Source of the DNA: Schumannella sp. 10F1B-5-1
Lineage (GTDB): Bacteria; Actinomycetota; Actinomycetes; Actinomycetales; Microbacteriaceae
Length of the DNA stretch: 64,000 nucleotides
Assembly (NCBI RefSeq): GCF_006517535.1
Contig: NZ_VHQH01000040.1
Location: 62,001 to 126,000 of the forward strand
Reading direction: 5' to 3'
The position numbers and the translations under genes are program-made. This document shows positions 25,861 to 34,351 of the stretch, one piece after another. The notes under the pieces are model-generated. The model searched no databases. It had not been told where the DNA came from and was given only the letters and a program-made list of their open reading frames with translations. Numbering within the stretch: position 1 is the first letter of the stretch; every line of letters begins with the position of its first letter.

Positions 25861-25923
25861 CGTTTCGGATGAGGGGTGTCCTCAAGCCGAGATGAGGCCG
25901 AGATGCTGTCCCCATCCGAAACG
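25861..25923. repeat. Family B hairpin element, copy 1
   Basis: A 63-base element bounded by CGTTTCGGATG and its exact complement CATCCGAAACG. The interior (GGGGTGTCCTCAAGCCGAGA) is not conserved with the distant copy, but its 3' part GATGCTGTCCCCATCCG is nearly the same as in copy 2. It lies 97 bases after the start of the divergent MscS gene. Confidence 0.85.
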
Positions 25924-25950
25924 CCGCACCGGTCGGGCCACATGTCAGGC

Positions 25951-26011
25951 GATTCGGATGGAGGGTGACCGCAGGGCGCCATGACGGCTGGATGCTGTTC
26001 CCATCCGAAAC
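25951..26011. repeat. Family B hairpin element, copy 2
   Basis: A 61-base element from GATTCGGATGG to CCATCCGAAAC, with one mismatch in the arms. It is 27 bases from copy 1 in the same orientation. The two share GATGCTGT.CCCATCCGAAAC and the flank ..GCACCGG, as if duplicated together. It ends 116 bases before the DUF559 gene. Confidence 0.85.
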
Positions 26012-26127
26012 GATGCACCGGAAAGGCGGCGGCCAGCTCTCCTCCACCGCGTGCTCGACCGGAGCACGCTCCACAGATCCGCCTCCCGCCGCGCCGCCGA
26101 CGTGGGGATCCCGCCAAGGTGACGGGC

Positions 26128-26970
26128 ATGACGGCGCTGCACACAACCTCGACCCTGCGCTCGCGGGGGATGACGGCACGTCAGATCCGCAGCGCGGTCG
26201 ACATCGGCATGCTTCGGCGGCTCCGCGTCGGGCAGTATGCGAGCGGTCCGCACGACGAGCCGCTCGAGGCGGCGATCGCGTTCGGCGCGACGCTGACCTG
26301 CGCGTCCGCACTGCAGCGTAAGGGCGTCTGGGTCCTCGAGCGGACCGAGCACCTACGGCTCGACCAGAGCGGGCATCAGTCCCGCGGTGCGCTCCGGGGT
26401 GCGCGGCGCGTGCACTGGGGACAGGGGACGTCGCTCGACGGCGTCGACGATGTCGCCACCGCGCTGCTGTGCGCGCAGCGGTGCATGGGGCGAGAAGCGC
26501 TGCTGTGCTCGATCGACTCCGCCCTGCATCAGCGTCGGATCACCCGATCGCACTTGGGGTTCCTCAGCGGAACATCGGAGGGGCGGTGGGCGCTGCGGAG
26601 CAGCGACGCCCGGAGCGAATCTGGTCTCGAGACGCTGCCGCGTGTGCGCCTTCGGCGGCTCGGCATCCGCGTCCGCCCGCAGGTCCCGTTTCCTGGCGTC
26701 GGCCGAGTCGATCTCCTGATCGGCGATCGACTCGTCCTGGAGCTCGATGGAGACGAGTGGCATTCGACTCCGGAATCGCGGGAATCTGATCGCCGCCGGG
26801 ATGCGGCGCTGATCGCGATGGGCTGTCTCCCTCTGCGTGCCGGGTTCACCCGAGTCGTCCACCACTGGCCGGCGCTGGAGCGCCAGGTCCTCGAGATCGT
26901 GCGTCGCGACGAGCATCACTGGCACGGCCGGCGCCGGCGCGAGGCGCTCGACGTACCCGGTTTCGGATGA
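26128..26970 (+). CDS. DUF559/Vsr-like PD-(D/E)XK endonuclease-domain protein
   Basis: A 280-residue protein. The N-terminal 120 residues (MTARQIRSAVDIGMLRRLRV, then VGQYA and ATLTCASALQRKGVW) match the winged-helix AbiEi-like domain often fused to DUF559. The C-terminal nuclease-like domain has SESGLETLPRVRLRRLGIRV, VDLLIGDRLVLELDGDEWHS and SRESDRRRDAALIAMGCLPL. Candidate catalytic residues are D195, E206, D208 and H212, then D221/R222. This is the Vsr/DUF559 pattern. The DNA or RNA target is unknown. Its stop codon lies in the left arm of a family B repeat, and two more copies lie upstream, so gene and repeats may be linked. ATG 26128 is chosen over a GTG nine bases earlier. Confidence 0.8.
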   Translation: MTALHTTSTLRSRGMTARQIRSAVDIGMLRRLRVGQYASGPHDEPLEAAIAFGATLTCASALQRKGVWVLERTEHLRLDQSGHQSRGALRGARRVHWGQGTSLDGVDDVATALLCAQRCMGREALLCSIDSALHQRRITRSHLGFLSGTSEGRWALRSSDARSESGLETLPRVRLRRLGIRVRPQVPFPGVGRVDLLIGDRLVLELDGDEWHSTPESRESDRRRDAALIAMGCLPLRAGFTRVVHHWPALERQVLEIVRRDEHHWHGRRRREALDVPGFG

Positions 26971-27020
26971 CAGCCGCGCTCGAGCTCTCCTACGGCTTCG
27001 AGAACGCTCCCATCCGAAAC
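26960..27020. repeat. Family B hairpin element, copy 3 (contains DUF559 stop codon)
   Basis: A 61-base element between GTTTCGGATG and CATCCGAAAC, perfect 10-base arms. The DUF559 protein ends PGFG, coded by the left arm, and the TGA falls on its last bases. The insertion therefore supplied the present stop, or the gene and the element evolved together. Confidence 0.85.
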
Positions 27021-27134
27021 GAGGGACGAGCACGATGGGCGACCACGCCGCGGCGAGCAGAGCGCCGGAACGGCGGAGGGGCGCCGGCCGTGGCCGACGC
27101 CCCTCCGGGACGGGACGGGTGGCGCGGGCGCCGC

Positions 27135-27175
27135 GGACCGCGCGGGGCGCGCCGGGGACCGCGCGAGGCGCGCCG
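27135..27175. repeat. Two-copy 21-bp GC repeat beside pepN
   Basis: GGACCGCGCGGGGCGCGCCG and GGACCGCGCGAGGCGCGCCG are adjacent at a 21-base period, 24 bases beyond the pepN stop. The 178-base gap between family B copy 3 and pepN is otherwise made of extremely GC-rich CGCGCC runs and holds no gene that I can support. Confidence 0.65.
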
Positions 27176-27198
27176 AGCGCGCCGGCGCGCCCCGCGGC

Positions 27199-29742
27199 TC
27201 AGGCCGCGTCGACCGCCTGCGCGGCCAGGGCGCGCTCGACGCCCGCCAGGTTCTCCTGCACGAGGCGACGCAGCGCCGGGATGTCGGGGTGCGCATCCAG
27301 CCAGGCCTGCGTCTGGTCGACGAGGGCCTGCGAGGCGAGCGCGCTCGGGTAGAACCACACCACGATGTACTCGGCGATCTTGTAGCTGCGGCTCTTCCAA
27401 ATCGACTCGAGTGCGTCGAAGTAGGGCGCGACGAGCGGCTCGAGCACGGCCGGGTCGTTGACGTGCTGGTAGCCCATGCCGAGCATCCGCAGGATCGCGT
27501 TGGGGATCTGCTCATCGGTCAGGGCCCGGTCGAGCGCGGCCTTCTTGCCCTCGGCGCTCGGCACAGTGCCGCGCGCGCGGGCCGCGGCCTGCTGGCCGTT
27601 CGAGGTGTTGTCGCGCTCCTCGGCGGTCGCGATCTGGGCCTCGCCGGCGACGCCCGTGAGCACGAGGCCCTCGAGCAGCTCCCACTCGAGGTCGGTGTCG
27701 ATGTCGAGACCGTCGAGGCGGGTCGTGCCGTTCTGCAGCGCGCGCAGCACCTCGGCGTGCGCCGGGGTCGAGGCGACGTTCGCGAAGAACTTCACGAACT
27801 GGAACTGCGCGTCCGAGCCGGGCTCGGCGCCCTGCGCGAGCGTCCACAGCGTGTCGCCGACCTCGGCGATCGCGGCGTCGCGCGATGCGGGCGCGACGTA
27901 GCTGCGGGCGACCTGCGCCAGCTGCGTGAGGCTCAGGCGGATGGTCGTCGACTCGGTCTCGGTCGCGATGTTGTCGAGCACGAGGCGGATGTAGTCGCTC
28001 GGCTTGGCCTCGCCGTCGCGGGTCGCATCCCACACGGCGCCCCAGACGATCGCGCGGGCCAGCGGTTCCTCGATGTGCTTGAGGTGGGCGATCGCGGTGG
28101 CGAGCGACACGTCGTCGAGACGGATCTTCGCGTAGGCGAGGTCGTCGTCGTTGAGCAGGATCAGCTCGGGGCGCGCGAGTCCGACCAGCTCGGGCACCTC
28201 GGTCGAGACGCCGTCGATGTCGAGCTCGTGGCGGTGGGTGCGCACGAGCTTGCCGCCCTGCAGAGAGTAGAAGCCGACGGCCAGACGGTGCGGGCGGATC
28301 GTCGGGTAGTCGGGATGCGCGCTCTGCTCGATCGCGAAGCTCGCGATGGTGCCGTCGTCGGCGACCGACAGGGCCGGGCGCAGGGTGTTGACGCCCGCGG
28401 TCTCGAGCCACTTCGCGCCCCAGCCGTCGAGCGAGCGGCCGCTGGCGGCCTCGAGCTCGACGAGCAGGTCGCGCAGCTCGGTGTTGCCGAACTCGTGCTT
28501 CTGGAAGTACTGCCCGACGCCGGTGAAGAACGCGTCGATGCCGACCCAGGCGGCGAGCTGCTTCAGCACCGATCCGCCCTTGGCGTAGGTGATGCCGTCG
28601 AAGTTGACCTGCACCGCCTCGAGGTCGTCGATCGTGGCGACGATCGGGTGGGTCGAGGGCAGCTGGTCCTGCTTGTAGGCCCAGCTCTTCTCCATGGCCT
28701 GGAAGGTCGTCCACGCCTCGGTCCACTCGGTGGCCTCGGCGGTGGCGATGGTGGATGCCCACTCGGCGAACGACTCGTTCAGCCAGAGGTCGTTCCACCA
28801 CTTCATGGTCACGAGGTCGCCGAACCACATGTGGGCGAGCTCGTGCAGGATCGTGACGACGCGGCGCTCCTTGATCGCGTCGGTCACCTTCGAGCGGAAG
28901 ACGTAGGTCTCGGTGAAGGTGACGGCACCCGCGTTCTCCATGGCGCCCGCGTTGAACTCGGGCACGAAGAGCTGGTCGTACTTCGCGAAGGGGTACGGGT
29001 AGCCGAACTTCTCCTCGTAGTAGGCGAAGCCCTGGCGGGTCTTCTCGAAGATGTAGTCGGCATCCAGGTACTGGAACAGCGACTTGCGCGCGAACACGCC
29101 GAGCGGGATGGTGCGGCCGCTGGCGCTGGTCAGCTCGCTGTGCACGGCCTGGTACGGCCCGGCGATGAGCGCGGTGATGTAGCTCGAGATGCGCGGGGTC
29201 GGCTCGAAGTGCCAGGTCGCGCGGCCCTCGCCCGCGAACACCGGCTCGGGGGTGGGGGAGTTGCTGACGACGGCCCAGTTGGCGGGCGCCGTGACGTGGA
29301 AGGTGAACGCGGCCTTGAGGTCGGGCTGCTCGAACACGGCGTACATGCGCCGGCTGTCGGGCACCTCGAACTGCGAGTAGAGGTACACCTCGCCGTCGAC
29401 GGGGTCGACGAAGCGGTGCAGGCCCTCGCCGGTGTTGGTGTAGATCGCGTCGGCGTCGACGACGAGCTCGTTGTGCTCCTGCAGGTCGGTCAGCTGGATG
29501 CGCACGCCGTCGCTGACCGCCGCGGGGTCGAGCGCCGTGCCGTTGAGCGTGACCGCGTGCACGGTGCGGGTGATGGCGTCGATGAACGTCTCGGTCGCCC
29601 CGCGAGCCGTGAAGCGCACCACGGTGGTGCTGCGGAAGGTCTCGGCGCCGGTCGTGAGGTCGAGCGTGACGTCGTAGCTCTCGACGTCGACGATGGCCTT
29701 CCGGTCGCGGGCTTCGAGGCGGGTGAGGTTCTCTCCAGGCAC
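27199..29742 (-). CDS. pepN: Aminopeptidase N (M1 family)
   Basis: An 847-residue zinc aminopeptidase that removes N-terminal residues from peptides in the cytosol. The substrate-recognition motif GAMEN is preserved (NAGAMENAGAVTF). The zinc motif is HELAHMWFGDLVTMKWWNDL, with the second Glu ligand 19 residues on in NESFAEW. The long C-terminal ERAP1-like helical domain is complete. GTG at 29742 is chosen because homologues start at the following PGENLTR and an AAGGGAGC ribosome binding site precedes it. An upstream ATG would add 14 unlike residues. The length fits actinobacterial PepN. Confidence 0.95.
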   Translation of the reverse strand: MPGENLTRLEARDRKAIVDVESYDVTLDLTTGAETFRSTTVVRFTARGATETFIDAITRTVHAVTLNGTALDPAAVSDGVRIQLTDLQEHNELVVDADAIYTNTGEGLHRFVDPVDGEVYLYSQFEVPDSRRMYAVFEQPDLKAAFTFHVTAPANWAVVSNSPTPEPVFAGEGRATWHFEPTPRISSYITALIAGPYQAVHSELTSASGRTIPLGVFARKSLFQYLDADYIFEKTRQGFAYYEEKFGYPYPFAKYDQLFVPEFNAGAMENAGAVTFTETYVFRSKVTDAIKERRVVTILHELAHMWFGDLVTMKWWNDLWLNESFAEWASTIATAEATEWTEAWTTFQAMEKSWAYKQDQLPSTHPIVATIDDLEAVQVNFDGITYAKGGSVLKQLAAWVGIDAFFTGVGQYFQKHEFGNTELRDLLVELEAASGRSLDGWGAKWLETAGVNTLRPALSVADDGTIASFAIEQSAHPDYPTIRPHRLAVGFYSLQGGKLVRTHRHELDIDGVSTEVPELVGLARPELILLNDDDLAYAKIRLDDVSLATAIAHLKHIEEPLARAIVWGAVWDATRDGEAKPSDYIRLVLDNIATETESTTIRLSLTQLAQVARSYVAPASRDAAIAEVGDTLWTLAQGAEPGSDAQFQFVKFFANVASTPAHAEVLRALQNGTTRLDGLDIDTDLEWELLEGLVLTGVAGEAQIATAEERDNTSNGQQAAARARGTVPSAEGKKAALDRALTDEQIPNAILRMLGMGYQHVNDPAVLEPLVAPYFDALESIWKSRSYKIAEYIVVWFYPSALASQALVDQTQAWLDAHPDIPALRRLVQENLAGVERALAAQAVDAA

Positions 29743-29815
29743 GCAGTGCTCCCTTGAATCTGTGCGGATCGTGTCCGGCTCCAACCCTAGACTGGCGAGC
29801 GATCGAGGAGGCGTG

Positions 29816-30499
29816 ATGGTCGACCAGCACCCGCCGCTCCAGCCGGGGCCGCACGGGATGCCGCCGTACGCCCCGCAGCCGCCGGTCCAGCCGCAGCCGG
29901 TCCAGCAGCAGCCGTTCCCGCAGCCGCCCCAGAACCCGGCCGTCCCGCCGCAGTACGGCGCCCCGCCCGCCTACGGCGCCGCGCCGCAGCTGCCCCCGAC
30001 GGCCCCGCACCTCCCGCCCACCGCCCCGAAGCGTCGGCGCCGCGTCTGGCCGTGGATCCTCGCTCTCGTGCTGCTGCTCGTCGTCGTCGCGGCCGCCGTC
30101 GGCATCCCGCTCGCGATCAGCGCGCTGAACGGCCCGACCCGCGGCGCCGGAAGTCCGGCCGCCGCCGTGCAGGGCTTCGACCGCGCCTTCGAGAAGGCCG
30201 ACTGCGCCGCGCTGAAGAAGGTCACCTCGAGCGCGTTCCGCTCTGACCTCTACAACGGCGACTTCAGCTGCGCCGCCTTCGAGAGCGACGCGAAGTCGTA
30301 CCGCGTCGACGACACCTACGCCTACTCCTTCTCGGTCGTGGGCTCGCGCTTCGTCGACGGCGGCGCCGAGGTCACGGTCGACGAGGTCGACTCCTCCTCG
30401 ACCGATCCCGACAGCTACACGAACGTCTACCGCTTGACCAAGAACGCCGCCGGAGCCTGGGTGATCACCGAGGTCGGCGACGCAGGAGAACAGAACTGA
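29816..30499 (+). CDS. Proline-rich single-pass membrane protein
   Basis: A 227-residue protein. The first 72 residues are Pro/Gln-rich and cytoplasmic (HPPLQPGPHGMPPYAPQPPV and similar), ending in a stop-transfer KRRRRVWPWI. One membrane helix follows at about residues 78-103. The exported domain of about 120 residues resembles DUF4878/NTF2-like lipid- or peptidoglycan-side domains (AAVQGFDRAFEKADCAALKK, then TNVYRLTKNAAGAWVITEVG). Two cysteines (DCAALKK, FSCAAF) could pair. It overlaps the rpiB start by one base (TGATG), an odd coupling of a surface protein and a sugar isomerase. Confidence 0.82.
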   Translation: MVDQHPPLQPGPHGMPPYAPQPPVQPQPVQQQPFPQPPQNPAVPPQYGAPPAYGAAPQLPPTAPHLPPTAPKRRRRVWPWILALVLLLVVVAAAVGIPLAISALNGPTRGAGSPAAAVQGFDRAFEKADCAALKKVTSSAFRSDLYNGDFSCAAFESDAKSYRVDDTYAYSFSVVGSRFVDGGAEVTVDEVDSSSTDPDSYTNVYRLTKNAAGAWVITEVGDAGEQN

Positions 30500-30984
30500 T
30501 GCGCATCCACATCGCCACCGATCACGCCGGCCTCGAGTTCAGCCGCACGCTGCAGGACCACCTGGCCGGGGCGGGGCACGAGGTCGTCGACCACGGTCCG
30601 CAGAGCTACGACCCGCTCGACGACTACCCGAGCTTCTGCATCGGCGCGGCGCTCGCCGTGGTCGCCGATCAGGCGGCGGGGGTGGATGCGCTGGGCGTCG
30701 TCTTCGGCGGATCGGGCAACGGCGAGCAGATCGCCGCGAACAAGGTCGAGGGCGCGCGCGCCGCGCTGGTGTGGAACCGCTCGACGGCCGAGCTGGCGCG
30801 CGAGCACAACGACGCGAACGTGATCTCGATCGGCGCTCGCCAGCACACCGTGGAGGAGGCGATCGAGTTCATCGACCTCTTCATCGCGACGCCGTTCAGC
30901 GGCGAGGAGCGTCACGCCCGTCGCATCGCGCAGCTGGCCGAGTACGAGGCGACGGCCGCGATCGCCGGCCACGACATCCGCTGA
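30499..30984 (+). CDS. rpiB: Ribose-5-phosphate isomerase B
   Basis: A 161-residue RpiB that interconverts ribulose 5-phosphate and ribose 5-phosphate in the pentose phosphate pathway. MRIHIATDHAGLEFSRTLQD and DDYPSFC are conserved. The loop LGVVFGGSGNGEQIAANKVE holds Glu76, the base that replaces the usual active-site Cys in the actinobacterial form. LAREHNDANVISIGARQHTV and HARRIAQLAEYEA complete the family pattern. It is followed after 1 base by the Nei-type glycosylase gene, a neighbour pair common in actinobacteria. Confidence 0.95.
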   Translation: MRIHIATDHAGLEFSRTLQDHLAGAGHEVVDHGPQSYDPLDDYPSFCIGAALAVVADQAAGVDALGVVFGGSGNGEQIAANKVEGARAALVWNRSTAELAREHNDANVISIGARQHTVEEAIEFIDLFIATPFSGEERHARRIAQLAEYEATAAIAGHDIR

Positions 30985-30985
30985 C

Positions 30986-31921
30986 ATGCCCGAGGGCCAT
31001 TCCGTCCACCGCATCACGGCGCAGTTCGCGCGCCATTTCGAGGGCGTGCCGGTCGCGGTGTCGAGCCCGCAGGGGCGCTTCGCGGCCGATGCGCGCCTGA
31101 TCGACGGGCGCTCGATCGTGCGCTGTCGCGCGGTCGGCAAGCAGATGTTCCTCGAGTTCGACAACGGGCTGTGGCTGCGCGTGCACCTGGGCATGTACGG
31201 CGCGTGGGACTTCGCGGGCGACATCGACGTGCCTGCGGTCGCGCGCGACCCCGAGAGCACGGCGCGCGACAACGCCGACTCGCTTGCCTCGATGGGCGCC
31301 CCGCGCCGCCTGCGCATGGCCGAGTCCGAGCGGCTCGGCGCCGAGCTCGAGGGCTTCCCGCCCGAGCCGATCGGCCAGGTGCGCGTGCGCCTGCTGACGG
31401 ATCACGCGGTCGCCGATCTGCGCGGCCCGACGGCGTGCGAGGTGCTCGACGGCGAGGGCGTTGATGCGGTGCTCGCCCGCCTCGGACCGGATCCGCTCGT
31501 CGACGGCCGCGTGCGCGGCGAGCGGCGGTTCCTCGAGCTGGCCGGCCGCAAGCGCCAGGCGATCGGCCTCGTGCTCATGGATCAGTCGGTCGTGAGCGGC
31601 ATCGGCAACGTCTACCGCGCCGAGATGCTGTTCCGCGCGCGGCTGTCGCCGTTCGCCACGGCGGCCGAGCTGCCGGAGGACGTGCTGCGCGCGCTCTGGA
31701 CCGACTGGGATCACCTGCTGCGCATCGGCGTGAAGACGGGCCAGATGCTCACGATCGACGGACTGCGCGGCGCCGCGAAGGCGCGGGCGCTCGCGAGCCG
31801 CGACGACCGGCACTGGGTCTACCACCGCACGGGTCTGCCGTGCCGGGTGTGCGGCACCGAGATCGCGATGCAGGAGATGGCGGGGCGCAAGCTCTACTGG
31901 TGCCCGCTCGACCAGGCCTGA
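30986..31921 (+). CDS. Fpg/Nei family DNA glycosylase (Nei2-like), variant zinc finger
   Basis: A 311-residue bifunctional DNA glycosylase/AP lyase for oxidised bases. Catalytic Pro2-Glu3 (MPEGHSVHR) and Lys52 (AVGKQMF) are present. The helix-two-turn-helix lies in LVLMDQSVVSGIGNVYRAEM. The C-terminal zinc finger has C286, C289 and C306, but the fourth ligand is Asp309 (YWCPLDQA) where relatives have Cys (CPxCQ). Asp can bind zinc, so the finger may still form. The start is fixed by the need for an N-terminal Pro. It follows rpiB by one base. Confidence 0.92.
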   Translation: MPEGHSVHRITAQFARHFEGVPVAVSSPQGRFAADARLIDGRSIVRCRAVGKQMFLEFDNGLWLRVHLGMYGAWDFAGDIDVPAVARDPESTARDNADSLASMGAPRRLRMAESERLGAELEGFPPEPIGQVRVRLLTDHAVADLRGPTACEVLDGEGVDAVLARLGPDPLVDGRVRGERRFLELAGRKRQAIGLVLMDQSVVSGIGNVYRAEMLFRARLSPFATAAELPEDVLRALWTDWDHLLRIGVKTGQMLTIDGLRGAAKARALASRDDRHWVYHRTGLPCRVCGTEIAMQEMAGRKLYWCPLDQA

Positions 31922-32017
31922 GCGGCAGCGCCGGGTGCGCATCCACCGGGATCGGCGCGGATCGGCGACGCGGGACGGCTGCGCGGCGAGGTCGCCCGAC
32001 TCTGGCATCCTGAGCGG

Positions 32018-32719
32018 ATGCGCCACACCCCGCACTTCCTGCTGCTCGACCGCGACGAGGTGAAGCGGCTGGTCCGCGAGAACCCGTGGGTGACGATCGT
32101 GTCGACGACGCCGACCGGCATGGTCGCCTCGCACTACCCGTTCCTGCTCGACGAGGAGGCCTCGGCGGGTGACGAGATCGTGCTGGTCAGCCACGTCGGG
32201 CGCCCCGACGAGCAGCTGCACGGGCTCGGCTCGGACGAGGTGCTGCTGATCGTGCAGGGCCCGCACGGCTACATCTCGCCGAGCTGGTACCCCGAGGGTC
32301 AGAACGTGCCGACCTGGAACCACGTGACCGCGCACCTCTGGGGCACGCCCGAGATCCTCGGCTTCGAGGAGAACTACCGCGTGCTCGAGCACCTGACCGA
32401 CCACTTCGAGAAGGACATGCCGGGCGGCCGCTCGCTCGACCTCGACGAGGAGGGCGCCCGCCGCCTCTCGAAGGGCACGGTGGGCATCCGCATCCGGGTC
32501 GAGCGGATGGATGCGCGCGCCAAGCTGAGCCAGAACAAGGCGCCCGAGGTGCACGAGCGCATCGTCGCCGAGCTCGAGGGCGACGGGCCCTATGCGCAGC
32601 CGTCGCTCGCCGCGGAGATGCGGCGGCGCGCGGCGCTCGACGCGCCGGCGGAGCAGGCCGAGGCGGCGGAGAAGTCGAAGACCCCGGAGCAGGCGGCTCA
32701 GTCCGGAGCGCCCGAGTGA
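32018..32719 (+). CDS. PaiB-like FMN-binding protein
   Basis: A 233-residue protein of the PaiB family (FMN-binding split barrel, annotated negative transcriptional regulator after B. subtilis PaiB). The N-terminal two-thirds match well: HTPHFLLLDRDEVKRLVREN, VASHYPFLLDE, SHVGRPDEQLHG, HGYISPSWYP and VPTWNHVTAHLWGTPEIL. The central KLSQNKAPEVHERIVAELEG is the C-terminal family motif. The last 45 residues are Ala/Glu-rich and extra. It overlaps the following amidohydrolase by four bases. A flavin-linked detoxification role is as likely as DNA binding. Confidence 0.87.
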   Translation: MRHTPHFLLLDRDEVKRLVRENPWVTIVSTTPTGMVASHYPFLLDEEASAGDEIVLVSHVGRPDEQLHGLGSDEVLLIVQGPHGYISPSWYPEGQNVPTWNHVTAHLWGTPEILGFEENYRVLEHLTDHFEKDMPGGRSLDLDEEGARRLSKGTVGIRIRVERMDARAKLSQNKAPEVHERIVAELEGDGPYAQPSLAAEMRRRAALDAPAEQAEAAEKSKTPEQAAQSGAPE

Positions 32720-34257
32720 GCGACGCCGCCCGCGCGCTGCTGGTCACCGGCGCGCGCCTGCTCGACCCGGCGACACCGGCATCCCTCGACGCGGGTGCGT
32801 CCGCAGCCCCGCAGCCCCTCCTCGTCGTCGACGACCGCATCGCCGCGGTGGGCACCGATCAGGTGGATGCGCATCCCGACGCCGCCCGCGCCGAGCGCCT
32901 CGATCTCGACGGCCGCGCCGTCACCCCGGGCCTCTGGGATCACCACGTGCACCTCGTGCAGTGGGCGATCTCGCGGCGCCGCGTCGATGTGAGTGCCGCG
33001 ACGACGGCCGCGCAGGCGGCGGCGATCCTGCGCGAGCACGCGCGCGTCACGCCGCCCGAGTCGGGGAGCGTGCTGGTGGGCCACGGCTTCCGCGATGCGC
33101 TCTGGCCCGATGCACTCGACGCCGCGCTGCTCGGCGACACGCAGCCGATCGCGGCGATCAGCCACGACCTGCACACGGTGTGGGCGAACCCGCTCGCACT
33201 GCGGGTGCTCGGCCTCGATGAGACCGGGACCGTGCTGCGCGAGAAGCCCGCCTTCGACGCGAGCGCTCAGCTCAGCGCGCTGCCGGTCGAGGTGACCGAT
33301 CGCTGGGTCGCCGACGCGGTGACCGCGGCGGCGCAGCGCGGGGTCGTCGGCATCCGCGATCTCGAGATGTCCGACGCGGCGGGGTCGTGGCTGCGGCGTC
33401 GTGCCGATGCGGCGTTCCCGCGCATCCGGGTGCGCGCCGCGGTCTATCCGCACGATCTCGCCCTCGCGATCGAGCGCGGGATGCGCACCGACGCCCCGCT
33501 CGCCGGCGCCGACAGCCTCGTGGTCGGGGGCGAGTTCAAGCTCTTCGCCGACGGCTCGCTCAACACCCGCACGGCGCACTGCGTGCACGCCTACGACGGC
33601 ATGACCGGAGCCGAGGCGCACGGCCTCGCCGTCAACCCGGGCGCGGAGCTCGAGGCACGGGCGCGCGAGGGCCTCGCGGTCGGACTCGTGCCGACCATCC
33701 ACGGCATCGGCGATCTCGCCGTCACGCGCGCGCTCGACGTCTACGAGAGCCTCGACCGCGACGGGTTGAGCCGCGGCGGCTGGATGGAGCACGCCCAGCT
33801 CGTCGATCCCGCCGACCTGCCCCGCTTCGCCCGCCTGGGCATCGAGGTGAGCGTGCAGCCCGAGCACGCCATGGACGATCGCGATGTCGCTGACGCGCTC
33901 TGGGCGGGGCGCACCGAGCGCTCCTTCGCCTGGCGCGCGCTGCAGGATGCGGGCGTGCGGCTCTGGTTCGGATCGGATGCGCCGGTCGCGCCGCTCGATC
34001 CGTGGGTCACGATGGCCGCGGCGGTCACGCGGGCGCGTGACGGGCGCGAGGCCTGGCATCCCGAGCAGACCGTGCCCTTCGCAGCTGCGCTCGCCGCGTC
34101 GGTGCGCAGCTCGCTGACGGCGGGGCAGCCGGCCGACCTCGCGATCCTCGACGCCGATCCGGTCGCCGCGGCAGCCGATGCGACCGGGGATGCGCTGCGC
34201 GGGCTGCCCGTGGCGGCGACGCTGCTCGCCGGGGAGTTCACGCACCGCACGCTCTGA
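32716..34257 (+). CDS. Amidohydrolase (YtcJ-like, amidohydrolase 3)
   Basis: A 513-residue metal-dependent hydrolase. The HxH metal motif is in DHHVHLVQW (H77-V-H79) after the DGRAVTPGLWD lead-in typical of the superfamily. GEFKLFADGSLNTRTA marks the YtcJ group lysine and active-site loop, HGIGDLAVTRALDVYE and MEHAQLVDP carry the later histidines, and WFGSDAPVAPLDPW has the final Asp ligand. It starts at GTG overlapping the PaiB stop (GTGA). The substrate is unknown. Amides, imides and cyclic esters are typical. A terminator follows the gene. Confidence 0.9.
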   Translation: MSDAARALLVTGARLLDPATPASLDAGASAAPQPLLVVDDRIAAVGTDQVDAHPDAARAERLDLDGRAVTPGLWDHHVHLVQWAISRRRVDVSAATTAAQAAAILREHARVTPPESGSVLVGHGFRDALWPDALDAALLGDTQPIAAISHDLHTVWANPLALRVLGLDETGTVLREKPAFDASAQLSALPVEVTDRWVADAVTAAAQRGVVGIRDLEMSDAAGSWLRRRADAAFPRIRVRAAVYPHDLALAIERGMRTDAPLAGADSLVVGGEFKLFADGSLNTRTAHCVHAYDGMTGAEAHGLAVNPGAELEARAREGLAVGLVPTIHGIGDLAVTRALDVYESLDRDGLSRGGWMEHAQLVDPADLPRFARLGIEVSVQPEHAMDDRDVADALWAGRTERSFAWRALQDAGVRLWFGSDAPVAPLDPWVTMAAAVTRARDGREAWHPEQTVPFAAALAASVRSSLTAGQPADLAILDADPVAAAADATGDALRGLPVAATLLAGEFTHRTL

Positions 34258-34300
34258 GGCACGGAACGGCTCGCGGCGCCGCCCGCACCCCGGACACGCC

Positions 34301-34332
34301 GAAGGCCCGCCCCGAGAACGGGACGGGCCTTC
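34301..34332. terminator. Terminator between amidohydrolase and dps
   Basis: GAAGGCCCGCCCCG (34301-34314) and CGGGACGGGCCTTC (34319-34332) pair with one mismatch around AGAA. It lies between convergent genes and can serve both. Confidence 0.8.
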
Positions 34333-34351
34333 TGACGAGGAGCGCTGCGGA

